A stretch of 64,000 nt of DNA. Source: Agromyces flavus (GTDB taxonomy: Bacteria > Actinomycetota > Actinomycetes > Actinomycetales > Microbacteriaceae). Positions 25,305 to 35,936 of the stretch are shown piece after piece. Under the pieces are notes generated by a model. That model saw nothing but the letters and a program-made list of their open reading frames with translations. It did no database searches and was not told the origin of the DNA. Numbering within the stretch: the stretch's first letter is position 1; each line of letters starts with the position of its first letter. The translations under genes were made by a program, and so were the position numbers. The stretch spans positions 620,001 through 684,000 of the forward strand of contig NZ_LT629755.1 in the NCBI RefSeq assembly GCF_900104685.1, in the 5' to 3' direction.

Positions 25305-26117
25305 ATGACCTGGACCGAGCCCGAACGCGGCAGGCCGTCGTCGATCGCCGAGCTGCGGGCGGTCACGCAGCCGCCCGAGGTGCGCGGCCGACGCAACGCC
25401 GAGCACTGGACCGCGTCGCTGTACCTGCGGAACCTGTCGCCGTATCTCACATGGCTGCTGCTGCGCACCCGCATCTCGGCGAACGGCGTCACCGGCCTCA
25501 TGATCCTCGTCGGCTGGTCGACCGCCGCGGCGCTGCTCATCCCGGGCATCTGGGGCGCGCTGCTCGCGGTCGTGCTCGGCCAGCTGCAGATGCTCGTCGA
25601 CTGCTGCGACGGCGAGGTCGCACGGTGGCGGCGCACGTCGAGCCCGGCGGGCGTCTTCCTCGACAAGGTGGGGCACTACTCGACCGAGGCCCTCATTCCG
25701 CTCGCGCTCGGCATCCGCGCCGCGGCCTACCCGCTGGAGTTCCCCGAGGACTTCCTGTGGACCACGATCGGTGCGATGCTCGCGCTCGTCATCGTGCTGA
25801 ACAAGGCGCTGAACGACATGGTGCACGTCGCCCGCGCGAACGCCGGCCTGCCGAAGCTCGCCGATACGCACGGTGAGACGGCGCCGCGCGGCGGCCTCAT
25901 CGCGAAGCTGCGCCGAGCGGCCCGCTTCGTGCCGTTCCACCGGCTCTACCACTCGGTCGAGCTGACCCTGATCGCGTTCGCGGCGGCCGTCATCGGCCTG
26001 TTCGCGGGTCAGCCCCTCGTCGACCGCGTCGTCGTCGCGGTGCTGCTGCCGCTCGCGGTGCTCGCGCTCCTGGGCCACTTCGTCGCGATCATGGCGTCTC
26101 GCCGTGTCCGGGCCTGA
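25305..26117 (+). CDS. CDP-alcohol phosphatidyltransferase-family membrane enzyme
   Basis: A 270-residue protein with about six membrane helices. It normally would join a CDP-activated alcohol to a phospho-acceptor with loss of CMP. The family motif is DG-x2-AR-x8-G-x3-D-x3-D. Here it reads DGEVARWRRTSSPAG, then VFLDKVGH, so the last Asp, the general base in studied enzymes, is His. The N-terminal NAEHWTASLYLRNLSPYLTW is shared with sugar-phosphate-type members. With glycosyltransferases on both sides it may attach a polyol or inositol phosphate to a surface glycan or lipid. Confidence 0.75.
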   Translation: MTWTEPERGRPSSIAELRAVTQPPEVRGRRNAEHWTASLYLRNLSPYLTWLLLRTRISANGVTGLMILVGWSTAAALLIPGIWGALLAVVLGQLQMLVDCCDGEVARWRRTSSPAGVFLDKVGHYSTEALIPLALGIRAAAYPLEFPEDFLWTTIGAMLALVIVLNKALNDMVHVARANAGLPKLADTHGETAPRGGLIAKLRRAARFVPFHRLYHSVELTLIAFAAAVIGLFAGQPLVDRVVVAVLLPLAVLALLGHFVAIMASRRVRA

Positions 26118-27015
26118 CACGTCGACCGATGCGGTGACGCCGACGCGGGTCGGCGTGGTCGTCCTGACCATGGGGCGACGTCCCGAGGACCTGGCCCGCG
26201 GCATCCGGAGTGTGCTCGACCAGGTCGACGTGGAGGTCGACGTCGTCTGCGTCGGAAACGGCTGGGATCCCACCACCGCCGACCCGCCCCTGCCGCCCGA
26301 CGTGCGCACGGTGCACCTGCCCGAGAACCTCGGCATCCCGGCCGGCCGCAACCGCGGCGTGCCGCACGTGGTCGGCGACGTGCTCTTCTTCCTCGACGAC
26401 GACGCGTTCCTCCCCAGCGCGACCTTCCTGGCCGACGGATGCCGGCTGCTCGCCGAGCATCCCGATCTCGGGCTCGTCCAGCCCCGCGTGGTCGACCCGA
26501 CGGGGCTCACCGCTCCGCGCCGGTGGATCCCGCGCATCCGCAAGGGCGACCCCGCCCACTCGAGCGACGTCTTCTCATGCTGGGAGGGTGCCGTGCTCAT
26601 GCCGCGGCCGGCGTTCGACGCGACGGGCGGCTGGGCCGACCCGTTCTTCTACGCGCACGAGGGCATCGAGCTCGCGTGGCGCGTGTGGGACGTCGGTCAT
26701 CGAGCGTGGTACGCGGGCGACCTCGAGGCCGCGCATCCCGTCATCGACCCCGCCCGCCACGAGTATTACTACCGCCTCAACGCACGCAACCGCGTCTGGC
26801 TCGCGCGGCGCAACCTCCCTGCCGTGTTCGTGCCGATCTACGTCGGCTCCTGGACGGCGATCCAGGTGCTGCGGTGGTACCGCGACCCGGCCGCCCTGCG
26901 GGCCTGGTTCGGGGGATGGCGGGCAGGATGGCGTGAGGACCCGGGGCCGCGTCGCCCGCTGCACTGGCGCACGGTCTGGAGGATGACGCGCGCCGGCCGG
27001 CCGCCCGTGATCTGA
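26104..27015 (+). CDS. GT2 glycosyltransferase
   Basis: A 303-residue soluble GT-A glycosyltransferase. VGVVVLTMGRRPEDLARGI opens the nucleotide fold. ENLGIPAGRNRGV and VLFFLDDDAFLPS give the DDD metal motif, and HEGIELAWRVWDVG the catalytic-base region. It starts with GTG 26104, overlapping the previous gene by 14 bp, so it is translationally coupled. The N-terminal charge and the DDD arrangement resemble rhamnosyl- or galactofuranosyl-type enzymes, but the sugar cannot be read from sequence. Confidence 0.85.
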   Translation: MSGPDTSTDAVTPTRVGVVVLTMGRRPEDLARGIRSVLDQVDVEVDVVCVGNGWDPTTADPPLPPDVRTVHLPENLGIPAGRNRGVPHVVGDVLFFLDDDAFLPSATFLADGCRLLAEHPDLGLVQPRVVDPTGLTAPRRWIPRIRKGDPAHSSDVFSCWEGAVLMPRPAFDATGGWADPFFYAHEGIELAWRVWDVGHRAWYAGDLEAAHPVIDPARHEYYYRLNARNRVWLARRNLPAVFVPIYVGSWTAIQVLRWYRDPAALRAWFGGWRAGWREDPGPRRPLHWRTVWRMTRAGRPPVI

Positions 27016-27041
27016 CCCCCGCGCCGCGCCCCGGCGACGGC

Positions 27042-27047
27042 TACCCT
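27042..27047 (+). promoter_or_regulatory. -10 box of leaderless glycerophosphotransferase-like gene
   Basis: TACCCT ends 6 nt before the GTG at 27054, with no Shine-Dalgarno. This makes an internal promoter in the glycopolymer cluster. Confidence 0.45.
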
Positions 27048-27053
27048 TGGACG

Positions 27054-28346
27054 GTGGGTTTGAGGACAGACGCGCGCCGCGCCGTGAAGCTGGTCAGGAA
27101 CGTCGTCAGGTCGCGCACCGATCAGCGCCGGTTGGCCGGGGTCCGGCCGCCCGAGCCGCACCGATACCGGATCGGGGTCTACTTCGCCGACGGCAAGGTC
27201 AACCTCTACCAGCTGCGCCAGTGGTACAAGCCGCTCGCCACCCTCGCCGAGCGGCACCCCGTGCTGATCCTCAGTCGGGCGTCGGGCGCCGCGCTCGCGC
27301 TGCGCGACGAGTCGCCGATCCCGGTCGCGTACGTCCGCCGCGTCGCCGACCTCGAGCAGGTGATCCACGAGCAGGACCTGCACCTCATCTTCTACGTGAA
27401 CCAGAACGCGAAGAACTTCCAGATGATGAGGTACGGCCGCCGTTGGCACGTGTTCATCAACCACGGCGAGTCCGACAAGATGTACATGACCACCAACCAG
27501 TTCAAGGCGTACGACTACGCGCTCATCGCCGGCGATGCCGCGCGCGCCCGGCTCGAGAAGGTGCTCTGGGACTACGACTTCGACAAGCGCGCCATCCCGA
27601 TCGGTCGTCCCCAGGCCGACCACTACCTCGACGGGCGACCACTGCCGTACCCCCAGGACGATCGCGAGGTCGTTCTGTACGCGCCGACGTGGGAGGGCGA
27701 TCGCGGCGCCGCGGCGTACGGCTCGATCGCCTCGCACGGCGTCGAGCTGGTTCGTTCGCTCATCGCGTCCGGACGCCACCGGGTGATCTACCGGCCGCAC
27801 CCGCGTTCCGGTGTGGTCGACCACGAGTACGGCGCCGCCAACCGTGAAATCATGCGCATGCTCGAACAGGCCAACGCGGCTGACGCGGCTGCGCACCATG
27901 TCGTCGACACCGGGCCCGACCTGGGCTGGCAGCTCGCGGCCGCCGACGTCGCCGTCGTCGACATCTCCGCGATGGTCTACGACCGGCTCGCCGCGGGCAG
28001 ACCGCTCCTCGTCACCCGCCCCGCACATCGCGAGGCGCAGATCGATACGGGCGGCTACCTGTCGGCGTGCGAATGGCTCGACGCCGCCGACGGCGAGGCG
28101 ATGGCGGCGCGCGTCAGCGAGGTCGCACACGACGCCGACGCCCTCGAACGGCTGGGCTACTGGGTCGAGCGCTACTTCGGCGACACCACTTCCGGCGTGA
28201 CGACCGCGCGCTTCCACGCGGCGGTCGACGGCCTCATGGCCGAGTGGGAGCGCTTCGCGGCGCTGCACGCGACGGATCCCGAGATCGACGAGCACGACGC
28301 CGAGGGCGAGGCGGCCGAGCAGTCCGACGACGTCGACGTCGACTGA
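27054..28346 (+). CDS. CDP-glycerol:glycerophosphate glycerophosphotransferase-like (TagB/TagF) protein
   Basis: A 430-residue protein of the Glyphos_transf family, which builds or primes poly-glycerol-phosphate chains of teichoic acids. Diagnostic segments are HVFINHGESDKMYM (the catalytic His region, usually WHG), VVLYAPTWEGD, RHRVIYRPHPRSG (phosphate-binding HP) and VAVVDISAMVYDRLAAGRPLL. The first ~35 residues are basic and may contact the membrane. The C-terminal ~25 residues are acidic. It ends 1 bp before the convergent gene. It implies a phosphate-containing wall polymer. Confidence 0.85.
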   Translation: MGLRTDARRAVKLVRNVVRSRTDQRRLAGVRPPEPHRYRIGVYFADGKVNLYQLRQWYKPLATLAERHPVLILSRASGAALALRDESPIPVAYVRRVADLEQVIHEQDLHLIFYVNQNAKNFQMMRYGRRWHVFINHGESDKMYMTTNQFKAYDYALIAGDAARARLEKVLWDYDFDKRAIPIGRPQADHYLDGRPLPYPQDDREVVLYAPTWEGDRGAAAYGSIASHGVELVRSLIASGRHRVIYRPHPRSGVVDHEYGAANREIMRMLEQANAADAAAHHVVDTGPDLGWQLAAADVAVVDISAMVYDRLAAGRPLLVTRPAHREAQIDTGGYLSACEWLDAADGEAMAARVSEVAHDADALERLGYWVERYFGDTTSGVTTARFHAAVDGLMAEWERFAALHATDPEIDEHDAEGEAAEQSDDVDVD

Positions 28347-28347
28347 G

Positions 28348-29313
28348 TCAGCCGGCGCGCTCGTCGGTCGTGCGCGCGGATCCGTCGTCGACCGCCGCGG
28401 TGCGGTCGTGCTCGGCCGCGCCGCGGCGACGCCCGAGCGCGCGCCCGGCGGTGCGGATGCTGCGCCCCGGCAGCGAGAGCAGTGCCTCGCCGAAGGCGCC
28501 GCCACGTCGGATCGCCCGGGACGCGGCCGGCTCGCCCGGCCCGCGCGGTTCGAGCTCGGCCGGCAGGAACCTGGGCGCGCCGCCGAAGGCCAGCCGCGAC
28601 TGCTGCAGCACCCGGCGACCGAGCACGTGGTTGCCGATGCCGCCGATCGCGGCGCCGATGCCGAACGGGATGGCGCGCCCGATGATGCCCGCGCCGCCGC
28701 GCACCGCGAACTGGCGCACGAACAGGTGCCGGAGCCGATCGACGACCGTCCCCATGACGGCCTTGGGCAGCCCGCTCGTGATGACCTCGCCCCAGTAGGC
28801 GTTCCGTGCCACGCCGACGCCGGTCGCCTGCGCGGCGAATTGGCGCACGAGGTCGACGCCCTCCCGGCCCATCATGAGCGTCATCACCAGGGCCCGGGCG
28901 CGTTCGGGATTGTCGATGTGGAGCCCGTGCACCTCGGCGACGGACTGGGCGAACAGCGCCGTGGCCTCGAGGAAGCCCGCGGTCTCGACGCCCGAGAGGG
29001 CGAGCGTCACGCCCGTGCCGATGCCGGGCACCACGGCGGTCGCGCCGACGGCGGCGCCGCCGGTGGTGACTGCGGTCAGGTACCGGCGCTCGAGGATCCG
29101 GATGAGCTCGTCGGGCGTGGCCGTCGGGTGATGGCGCCGGATGCTCCGCAGGTGCGCGACGACGATCGGGCGCTGGATCGACAGGAGGCGGTCGAACGTG
29201 CGCTCCAGGCCGACGGCCCGCTCCGTGGCATCCGTGGCATCGGTGGCGGCCTCGTCGCCCTCCTGCGGCGTGCTCGGCCCCATCGACGTGATGCGGTGGA
29301 CGCGATCGGACAT
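28348..29313 (-). CDS. Uncharacterised membrane-associated protein, EcsC-like
   Basis: A 321-residue protein I do not firmly recognise. It has helical hydrophobic stretches (VTTGGAAVGATAVVPGIG and GRAIPFGIGAAIGGIGNHV) that resemble the membrane-inserting parts of EcsC-family proteins. A conserved-looking core is RPIVVAHLRSIRRHHPTATP, and the C-terminus is basic. The start is fixed by TAGGAT 7 nt upstream, so it is probably leaderless. It sits within the glycopolymer cluster, between the glycerophosphotransferase-like gene and the exporter genes, which may be coincidence. Confidence 0.6.
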   Translation of the reverse strand: MSDRVHRITSMGPSTPQEGDEAATDATDATERAVGLERTFDRLLSIQRPIVVAHLRSIRRHHPTATPDELIRILERRYLTAVTTGGAAVGATAVVPGIGTGVTLALSGVETAGFLEATALFAQSVAEVHGLHIDNPERARALVMTLMMGREGVDLVRQFAAQATGVGVARNAYWGEVITSGLPKAVMGTVVDRLRHLFVRQFAVRGGAGIIGRAIPFGIGAAIGGIGNHVLGRRVLQQSRLAFGGAPRFLPAELEPRGPGEPAASRAIRRGGAFGEALLSLPGRSIRTAGRALGRRRGAAEHDRTAAVDDGSARTTDERAG

Positions 29314-29320
29314 GCCGTCG

Positions 29321-29326
29321 ATCCTA
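29321..29326 (-). promoter_or_regulatory. -10 box of leaderless EcsC-like gene
   Basis: TAGGAT on the minus strand ends 7 nt before the ATG at 29313. Confidence 0.5.
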
Positions 29327-29393
29327 GGCGGACCGGGTGGCAAGGACCGCCGGACGCCGCATCCGGCCAGGGGGCTTGACGCGCGGGACGGAC

Positions 29394-30134
29394 CTACCCC
29401 GTGCCGTACTCGGCGTTGTAGCGCTCGAGGACCTCGTCGATCGGGCCGTCGAGCAGGAGCCGACCCTTGTCGAGGTAGAGGCCGCGCGTGCAGAACCGGC
29501 GGAGGTCGCGTTCGTTGTGCGACACGAAGAACAGGGTGCGACCGCCCGCGAGCATCTCCTCGATGCGCCGGTAGCACTTCTCGCGGAACGCCTTGTCGCC
29601 GACGGCGAGCACCTCGTCGACGAGGAGGATCGACTCCTCGAGCTGCGAGATGACGGCGAATGCGATGCGCACCTTCATGCCGCTCGAGAGGTGCTTGTAC
29701 GGGGTGTCGAGGAAGTCGCCGATCTCGGCGAACTCGATGATCTCGTCGAACTTGGCGTCGATCTGCGGCCGCGTCATGCCGTGCAGGCCCGCCGTCAGGT
29801 ACACGTTGTCGCGCACGGTCAGGTCGTCGACGAAACCGCCGGTGATCTCGATCAGCGGCGCCACGCCGCCGTTGACGACCACCCTGCCCTCGTCGGGCAG
29901 CATCACCCCGGCGACGAGCTTCAGCAGCGTCGACTTGCCCTGGCCGTTGCGGCCGACGACGCCGATCGCCTCGCCCGGGCTCACGTCGATCGAGACGTCG
30001 CGGAGCGCCCAGAACTCGTCGGGGCGGATGCGACGCCGGCGGCGCGACAGCAGGTCCTTGAACGAGCGTCGGCCCCGGCGATTGCGCCGGAACCGGATGC
30101 CGAGCCCGTCGGTTCGGATGGCGGCCTCTGGCAT
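29394..30134 (-). CDS. ABC transporter ATPase for polysaccharide/teichoic acid export (TagH/Wzt-like)
   Basis: A 246-residue nucleotide-binding subunit. Walker A is GRNGQGKST, the signature LSSGMKVRIAF, Walker B ESILLVDEVLAVGD, and the switch His is FFVSHN. EFWALRDVSIDVSPGEAIG and the ITGGFVDDLTVRDNVYL segment (instead of a normal Q-loop neighbourhood) are typical of TagH/Wzt exporters. It lacks the C-terminal carbohydrate-binding extension of Wzt, so export is likely through a carrier-lipid-recognising permease. The start overlaps the permease stop (ATGA). Confidence 0.9.
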   Translation of the reverse strand: MPEAAIRTDGLGIRFRRNRRGRRSFKDLLSRRRRRIRPDEFWALRDVSIDVSPGEAIGVVGRNGQGKSTLLKLVAGVMLPDEGRVVVNGGVAPLIEITGGFVDDLTVRDNVYLTAGLHGMTRPQIDAKFDEIIEFAEIGDFLDTPYKHLSSGMKVRIAFAVISQLEESILLVDEVLAVGDKAFREKCYRRIEEMLAGGRTLFFVSHNERDLRRFCTRGLYLDKGRLLLDGPIDEVLERYNAEYGTG

Positions 30135-30943
30135 CAGATCTCCTTCAGCACCTGGCGTTCGGCGCTGCGGAACACCCAGAGCCCGACAGCGAGGAATGCG
30201 AGCGACATCGCGGCCGCGACGCCCACCGCGAACCAGTCGAGCTCGTCGGGGAAGAAGGCCGAGCGGTAGAGGCCGAAGATGCCCGTGAGCGGGTTGAATG
30301 CCGCCCAGAAGTGCAGCCCCTCGGGCAGGTTGCTGGTGCCGTACACGATCGGCGATGCGTAGAACAGGAACCGGAGGACCAGCTTGGTGGCGCGCTCGAG
30401 GTCGCGGAAGAACACCACGAGCGGCGCGATGATCAGGCCGACGCCCGCCGTGAGCGTCGCCTGCAGCGCGATCGCCAAAGGGAAGAGCACGAGCTCCCAT
30501 CCGACGCCGGCGCCGAAGAGCGCGGCGAACAGGGCGAGCACGGGCAGCGAGAGGAGGAACTCGATGCCCTTCGACAGCACGATCCGGTTGACCCAGATCG
30601 TGCGCGGGAGCTTGGTCGAGCGGACGAGCTTGGCATCCTTCAGGAACGCGCGCGTCGAGTCGGAGACCGAGCCGTTGAACCACATCCAGGGCATCAGCGC
30701 CGAGAGCAGGAACACGATGTACGGCTCGGTCCCGACAGGCCGCTGGAACACCTGCGTGAACACGAACCAGTAGATGCCCGCCATGACGAGCGGATCGAGG
30801 ATCGACCAGAGGTAGCCGAGCGCCGACGTCGAGTACCGGACCTTGAGGTCGCGCGTCGTGAGGAGCCACAGCGAATGCCGGTACCCGGCCCACGGCGTCC
30901 GCGAGAACGGATGCGAGTCCGCGTAGCTCATCACGTTCATCAT
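30134..30943 (-). CDS. ABC-2 type polysaccharide export permease (TagG/Wzm-like)
   Basis: A 269-residue membrane protein with about six helices. LTTRDLKVRYSTSALGYLWS is the cytoplasmic elbow helix before the first membrane helix, and RSTKLPRTIWVNRIVLSK and PLTGIFGLYRSAFF are family landmarks. It pairs with the ATPase immediately downstream to export an undecaprenyl-linked glycopolymer. Three ATGs lie within the first five codons. 30943 is used, but 30940 or 30931 is possible because no clear Shine-Dalgarno is seen. Confidence 0.88.
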   Translation of the reverse strand: MMNVMSYADSHPFSRTPWAGYRHSLWLLTTRDLKVRYSTSALGYLWSILDPLVMAGIYWFVFTQVFQRPVGTEPYIVFLLSALMPWMWFNGSVSDSTRAFLKDAKLVRSTKLPRTIWVNRIVLSKGIEFLLSLPVLALFAALFGAGVGWELVLFPLAIALQATLTAGVGLIIAPLVVFFRDLERATKLVLRFLFYASPIVYGTSNLPEGLHFWAAFNPLTGIFGLYRSAFFPDELDWFAVGVAAAMSLAFLAVGLWVFRSAERQVLKEI

Positions 30944-30975
30944 CGTAGAGGCCCGCCGTGCAGGGCCCGGACATG

Positions 30976-31009
30976 CGAGGAGCGGATGCCTCGCGGCATC
31001 CGCTCCTCG
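30976..31009 (-). terminator. Hairpin after the LicC-like gene
   Basis: CGAGGAGCGGATGCC and its perfect complement form a 15-bp stem with loop TCGC, 20 bp after the nucleotidyltransferase stop. There is no T run, so termination is inferred from the stem only. Confidence 0.6.
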
Positions 31010-31028
31010 TGCTGTGGTACTCCGCAGA

Positions 31029-31721
31029 TCAGACGAAGTGGTTCGCGCGCTCCAGGTCTTCGGCGAAGTCGATCTCGACCGCGTAGAGGTCGGAGACGTC
31101 CATCGGCTCGACGAGGAGGCCGTTCTGCTCGATCGCCAGCTCGAGGCCGCGCTCGAAGTAGTCCTGCGCGCCGACCCGCTGCAGGTGCGCGAGGAAGACG
31201 GCCTTGTCGCGGCTCGAGATGTAGTTGATGCCCACGGCCTCGCCGAGGCCGCCCTTGACGGTCTTGGAGAGCTCCTTGATGTAGCCCTCGGCGCTCGTGG
31301 TGTACTTCACCTCTTCGTCGGACACCTTGGCGGTGTTGACCGTCACGAACGACTGGTCGCGCGCGATGAAGGGCAGGGCGCGGTCGAGGATGCGCGGGTC
31401 GAACACGACGTCGCCGTTCATCCAGAGCACGCCGCCCGGCTGCGACGCCTGCAGGGCGCGCATGAGCGACTTCGACGTGTTGGTCTGGTCGTACTCCTCG
31501 TTGTAGACGAAGGACGCCTGCGGGAACGCCTCGATGATGTGCTCGAGCTTGTAGCCCACGACGATCGTCACGCCCGCGTTGCGGCCGAAGGCGTGCTCGA
31601 TGTTGTCGAACTGCTGGCGCATGATGGTGCGGCCATCGCTGAGTTCGGTCAACGGCTTGGGGAGGGAACGCCCGAGCCGGCTCCCCATGCCGGCTGCGAG
31701 GATCACGATCTGCGTGGTCAC
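31029..31721 (-). CDS. LicC-like nucleotidyltransferase (phosphocholine cytidylyltransferase family)
   Basis: A 230-residue NTP-transferase. The nucleotide-binding start is QIVILAAGMGSRLG, followed by the Lys in SLPKPLTELSDG. GGVLWMNGDVVFD holds the metal-binding Asp, and ISSRDKAVF and YAVEIDFAEDLERA complete the fold. These match LicC and related CTP:phospho-alcohol cytidylyltransferases, which would supply the CDP-activated alcohol for the cluster's phosphatidyltransferase or TagB-like enzyme (inference). GTG 31721 follows AAGGAG with 5 nt spacing. Confidence 0.8.
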   Translation of the reverse strand: MTTQIVILAAGMGSRLGRSLPKPLTELSDGRTIMRQQFDNIEHAFGRNAGVTIVVGYKLEHIIEAFPQASFVYNEEYDQTNTSKSLMRALQASQPGGVLWMNGDVVFDPRILDRALPFIARDQSFVTVNTAKVSDEEVKYTTSAEGYIKELSKTVKGGLGEAVGINYISSRDKAVFLAHLQRVGAQDYFERGLELAIEQNGLLVEPMDVSDLYAVEIDFAEDLERANHFV

Positions 31722-31995
31722 TGCATCTCCTTCGTCGATCGGATGCCGCGACGCACTCGTTTCACACGAGTTCGCCGGGGATTCATCCGCAAGTTCTCTT
31801 CTGGACACGCCGTTATGCCGGTTCTCAGGATACCCGAGGGGCTTCGCCGACACCGAACCCGTTGACAAGCCGTAGCCCGATCGTGATGCGATGCCCAGTA
31901 CTTGCTCAGGCCTCGAACGGGTACCACGAGCCCGGCGGCGCGCGGATCACGGCGTTCTCCAGCGTCCGGCACGGGCTGGTTGGTAGGTTGTCCGG
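31722..31995. promoter_or_regulatory. Divergent intergenic region, 274 bp
   Basis: The longest non-coding stretch of the window, between the LicC-like and ABC genes. TTGACA at 31862-31867 is the best -35-like hexamer on the plus strand but lacks a good -10 at 17 bp. No repeat or tRNA was seen. Confidence 0.3.
31984..31989 (+). promoter_or_regulatory. -10 box of leaderless ABC ATPase gene
   Basis: TAGGTT ends 6 nt before the GTG at 31996. Confidence 0.45.
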
Positions 31996-34037
<2,042 letters not shown>

Positions 34038-34062
<25 letters not shown>

Positions 34063-35612
34063 AGCTGCGGCTGCTCGGGAACATCTTCCGGCGCAGCACG
34101 TGGCAGGTCGTGGGGATCGTCGTGGGCCTGATCTACGGGCTCGGCTTCGCAATCCTCGTGTTCGCCCTCCTCGTCGGCCTCCGCGGGGCGGAGGACGTCG
34201 AGCTGATCCGCGACGGCATCGTCGTGGCCGGTGCCGCCACGGTGCTCGGGTTCCTCCTCGTCCCGCTGGTCTTCGGCGTCGACGACACCATGGACCCGAG
34301 GCGGTTCGCGCTGTTCGGCATGCCGAACCGCACGCTCGCGCTGGGCCTCGCGCTCGCCGCGGCGATCGGCGTGCCGGCGCTCGCGCTCGTGATCGCGCTC
34401 AGCGGCACGGTGGTCACGTGGTCGCGGGGCGCGGGGGAGACCCTGCTCGCACTCCTGGCCGCACCCCTCGCGTTCGCGACCTGCCTGCTCGGTGCACGGC
34501 TCACCGCCGGGCTCGCCGGCATGCTCCTCGAAACCCGGCGCTCGCGCGATGTCGCGGGCGTCATCGGCGTGCTGCTCGTGGTCATGGCCGCGCCCGTGAT
34601 CGTCGCGCTGACGACCGTCGACTGGGCAAACTCGGGTCGGCGGGCCATCGGTGCGATCGCGGGCGCCCTGTCGTGGACCCCGCTCGGCGCGGCCTTCGCC
34701 GTCCCGGGCGACGCCGCCTCCGGCGCGTGGGGCGCCGCCATCCTGAAGCTGATCATCGCCGCCGCGACGGTGTGGTTCGCGTGGGTGGCATGGCGGGCGC
34801 TCGTCTCCCGGATGCTCGTGACGCCCGGACGTGAGGCGGCCGCGCGCAGCTACCACGGCCTCGGATGGTTCGGGCGGATGCCGCACGGCGCGACCGGCGC
34901 CATCGCCGCGCGCAGCATCACCTACTGGTTCCGCGACGCGCGCTACTGGGTGGCGCTGCTGATGGTGCCGATCACGCCGATCCTCGTGGCGGTGCCGCTG
35001 GGCATCGCGGGCGTCCCGCCGTTGTACCTCGGGCTCATCCCCGTGCCGCTCGTGTGCCTCCTGCTCGGCTGGAGCCTGCACAACGACACGGCATACGACA
35101 GCACCGCCGTGTGGCTGCATGTCGCGTCCGGCGTGCGCGGCGCCGCCGATCGCATCGGGCGCCTCGTTCCCGTGCTCATCTCGGGCATCCTCGTCATCGG
35201 ACTCGGCAGCGCGATCACGGTGTTCGTGCTCGACGACTGGCGCCTGCTGCCCTCGCTGCTCGGGGTGAGCACGGCCCTCCTGCTCGGCGGCCTCGGGCTC
35301 GGCTCGATCACCTCGGCGGCCATGCCGTACCCGGTGGTCAAGCCGGGCGACAGCCCGTTCCAGGCACCGCAGTCGACGGGCGCGGTGACGGCGCTCGTGC
35401 AGTCCTTCACGATGTTCGGCTCGATCCTGGTCGCAGGGCCTGCGATCGCGTTCGCGGCGCTCGGGATCTTCCGCGATCCGGCGTGGCACGCGGCATCGCT
35501 CGCCGCCGGCGTCGGGTTCGGCCTGGTGGTGCTCGCACTCGGAATCTGGGGCGGCGGGCGCGTGTTCGAGCGCCGCGGACCCGAGATCCTCGCGGCGGCC
35601 GTGCGCGCCTGA
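34038..35612 (+). CDS. ABC transporter permease, about 12 membrane helices
   Basis: A 524-residue membrane protein, the partner of the preceding ATPase by a 25-bp overlap. It starts LLRLKLRLLGNIFRRSTWQV, a cytoplasmic helix, and then alternates hydrophobic helices (VVGIVVGLIYGLGFAILVFA, LLVPLVFGVDDTMDPRRFAL and others). The halves look similar in layout, as in large single-chain ABC-2 exporters of actinobacteria. GGAGGG lies 5 nt before the ATG. The substrate is unknown. Confidence 0.8.
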
Positions 35613-35620
35613 TCGCGGCG

Positions 35621-35626
35621 TAGACT
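35621..35626 (+). promoter_or_regulatory. -10 box of leaderless DUF3039 gene
   Basis: TAGACT ends 7 nt before the ATG at 35634. Confidence 0.55.
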
Positions 35627-35633
35627 CGTCCGC

Positions 35634-35921
35634 ATGATCCGACCCGTGCAGGCGAGCATCGCCGACCCCGATGCGCCCGGCGGCGGCACGTCCGTGCTCG
35701 ACCGCGAACTCGAGAAGCTCCTCGAAGAGGAGAACATCGAGCCCGGAGACCACGAGCGGTTCTCGCACTACGTCAAGAAGGAGCAGATCCTCGAGTCGGC
35801 CATCACCGGCAAGCCGGTGCGGGCGTTGTGCGGAAAGAAGTGGACCCCTGGGCGCGACCCGGAGAAGTTCCCGGTGTGCCCGACGTGCAAGGAGATCTAC
35901 GAGCGGCTGAAGCAGGGCTGA
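35634..35921 (+). CDS. DUF3039 small zinc-binding protein
   Basis: A 95-residue conserved actinobacterial protein. The C-terminal half has VRALCGKKW followed 17 residues later by VCPTCKEIYERL, a C...CxxC arrangement that probably binds zinc. The N-terminal part (LDRELEKLLEEENIEPGDHE) is a charged helix. Genes of this family often lie next to pncB, as here. The function is not known. Confidence 0.85.
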   Translation: MIRPVQASIADPDAPGGGTSVLDRELEKLLEEENIEPGDHERFSHYVKKEQILESAITGKPVRALCGKKWTPGRDPEKFPVCPTCKEIYERLKQG

Positions 35922-35936
35922 CGCGCACGCGATCGC

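Noticed and set aside
31722..31868. N-terminal extension of the LicC-like gene to an ATG at 31868
   Set aside because: The extra residues show no conservation pattern, and GTG 31721 has a strong AAGGAG site and the family's normal N-terminus.
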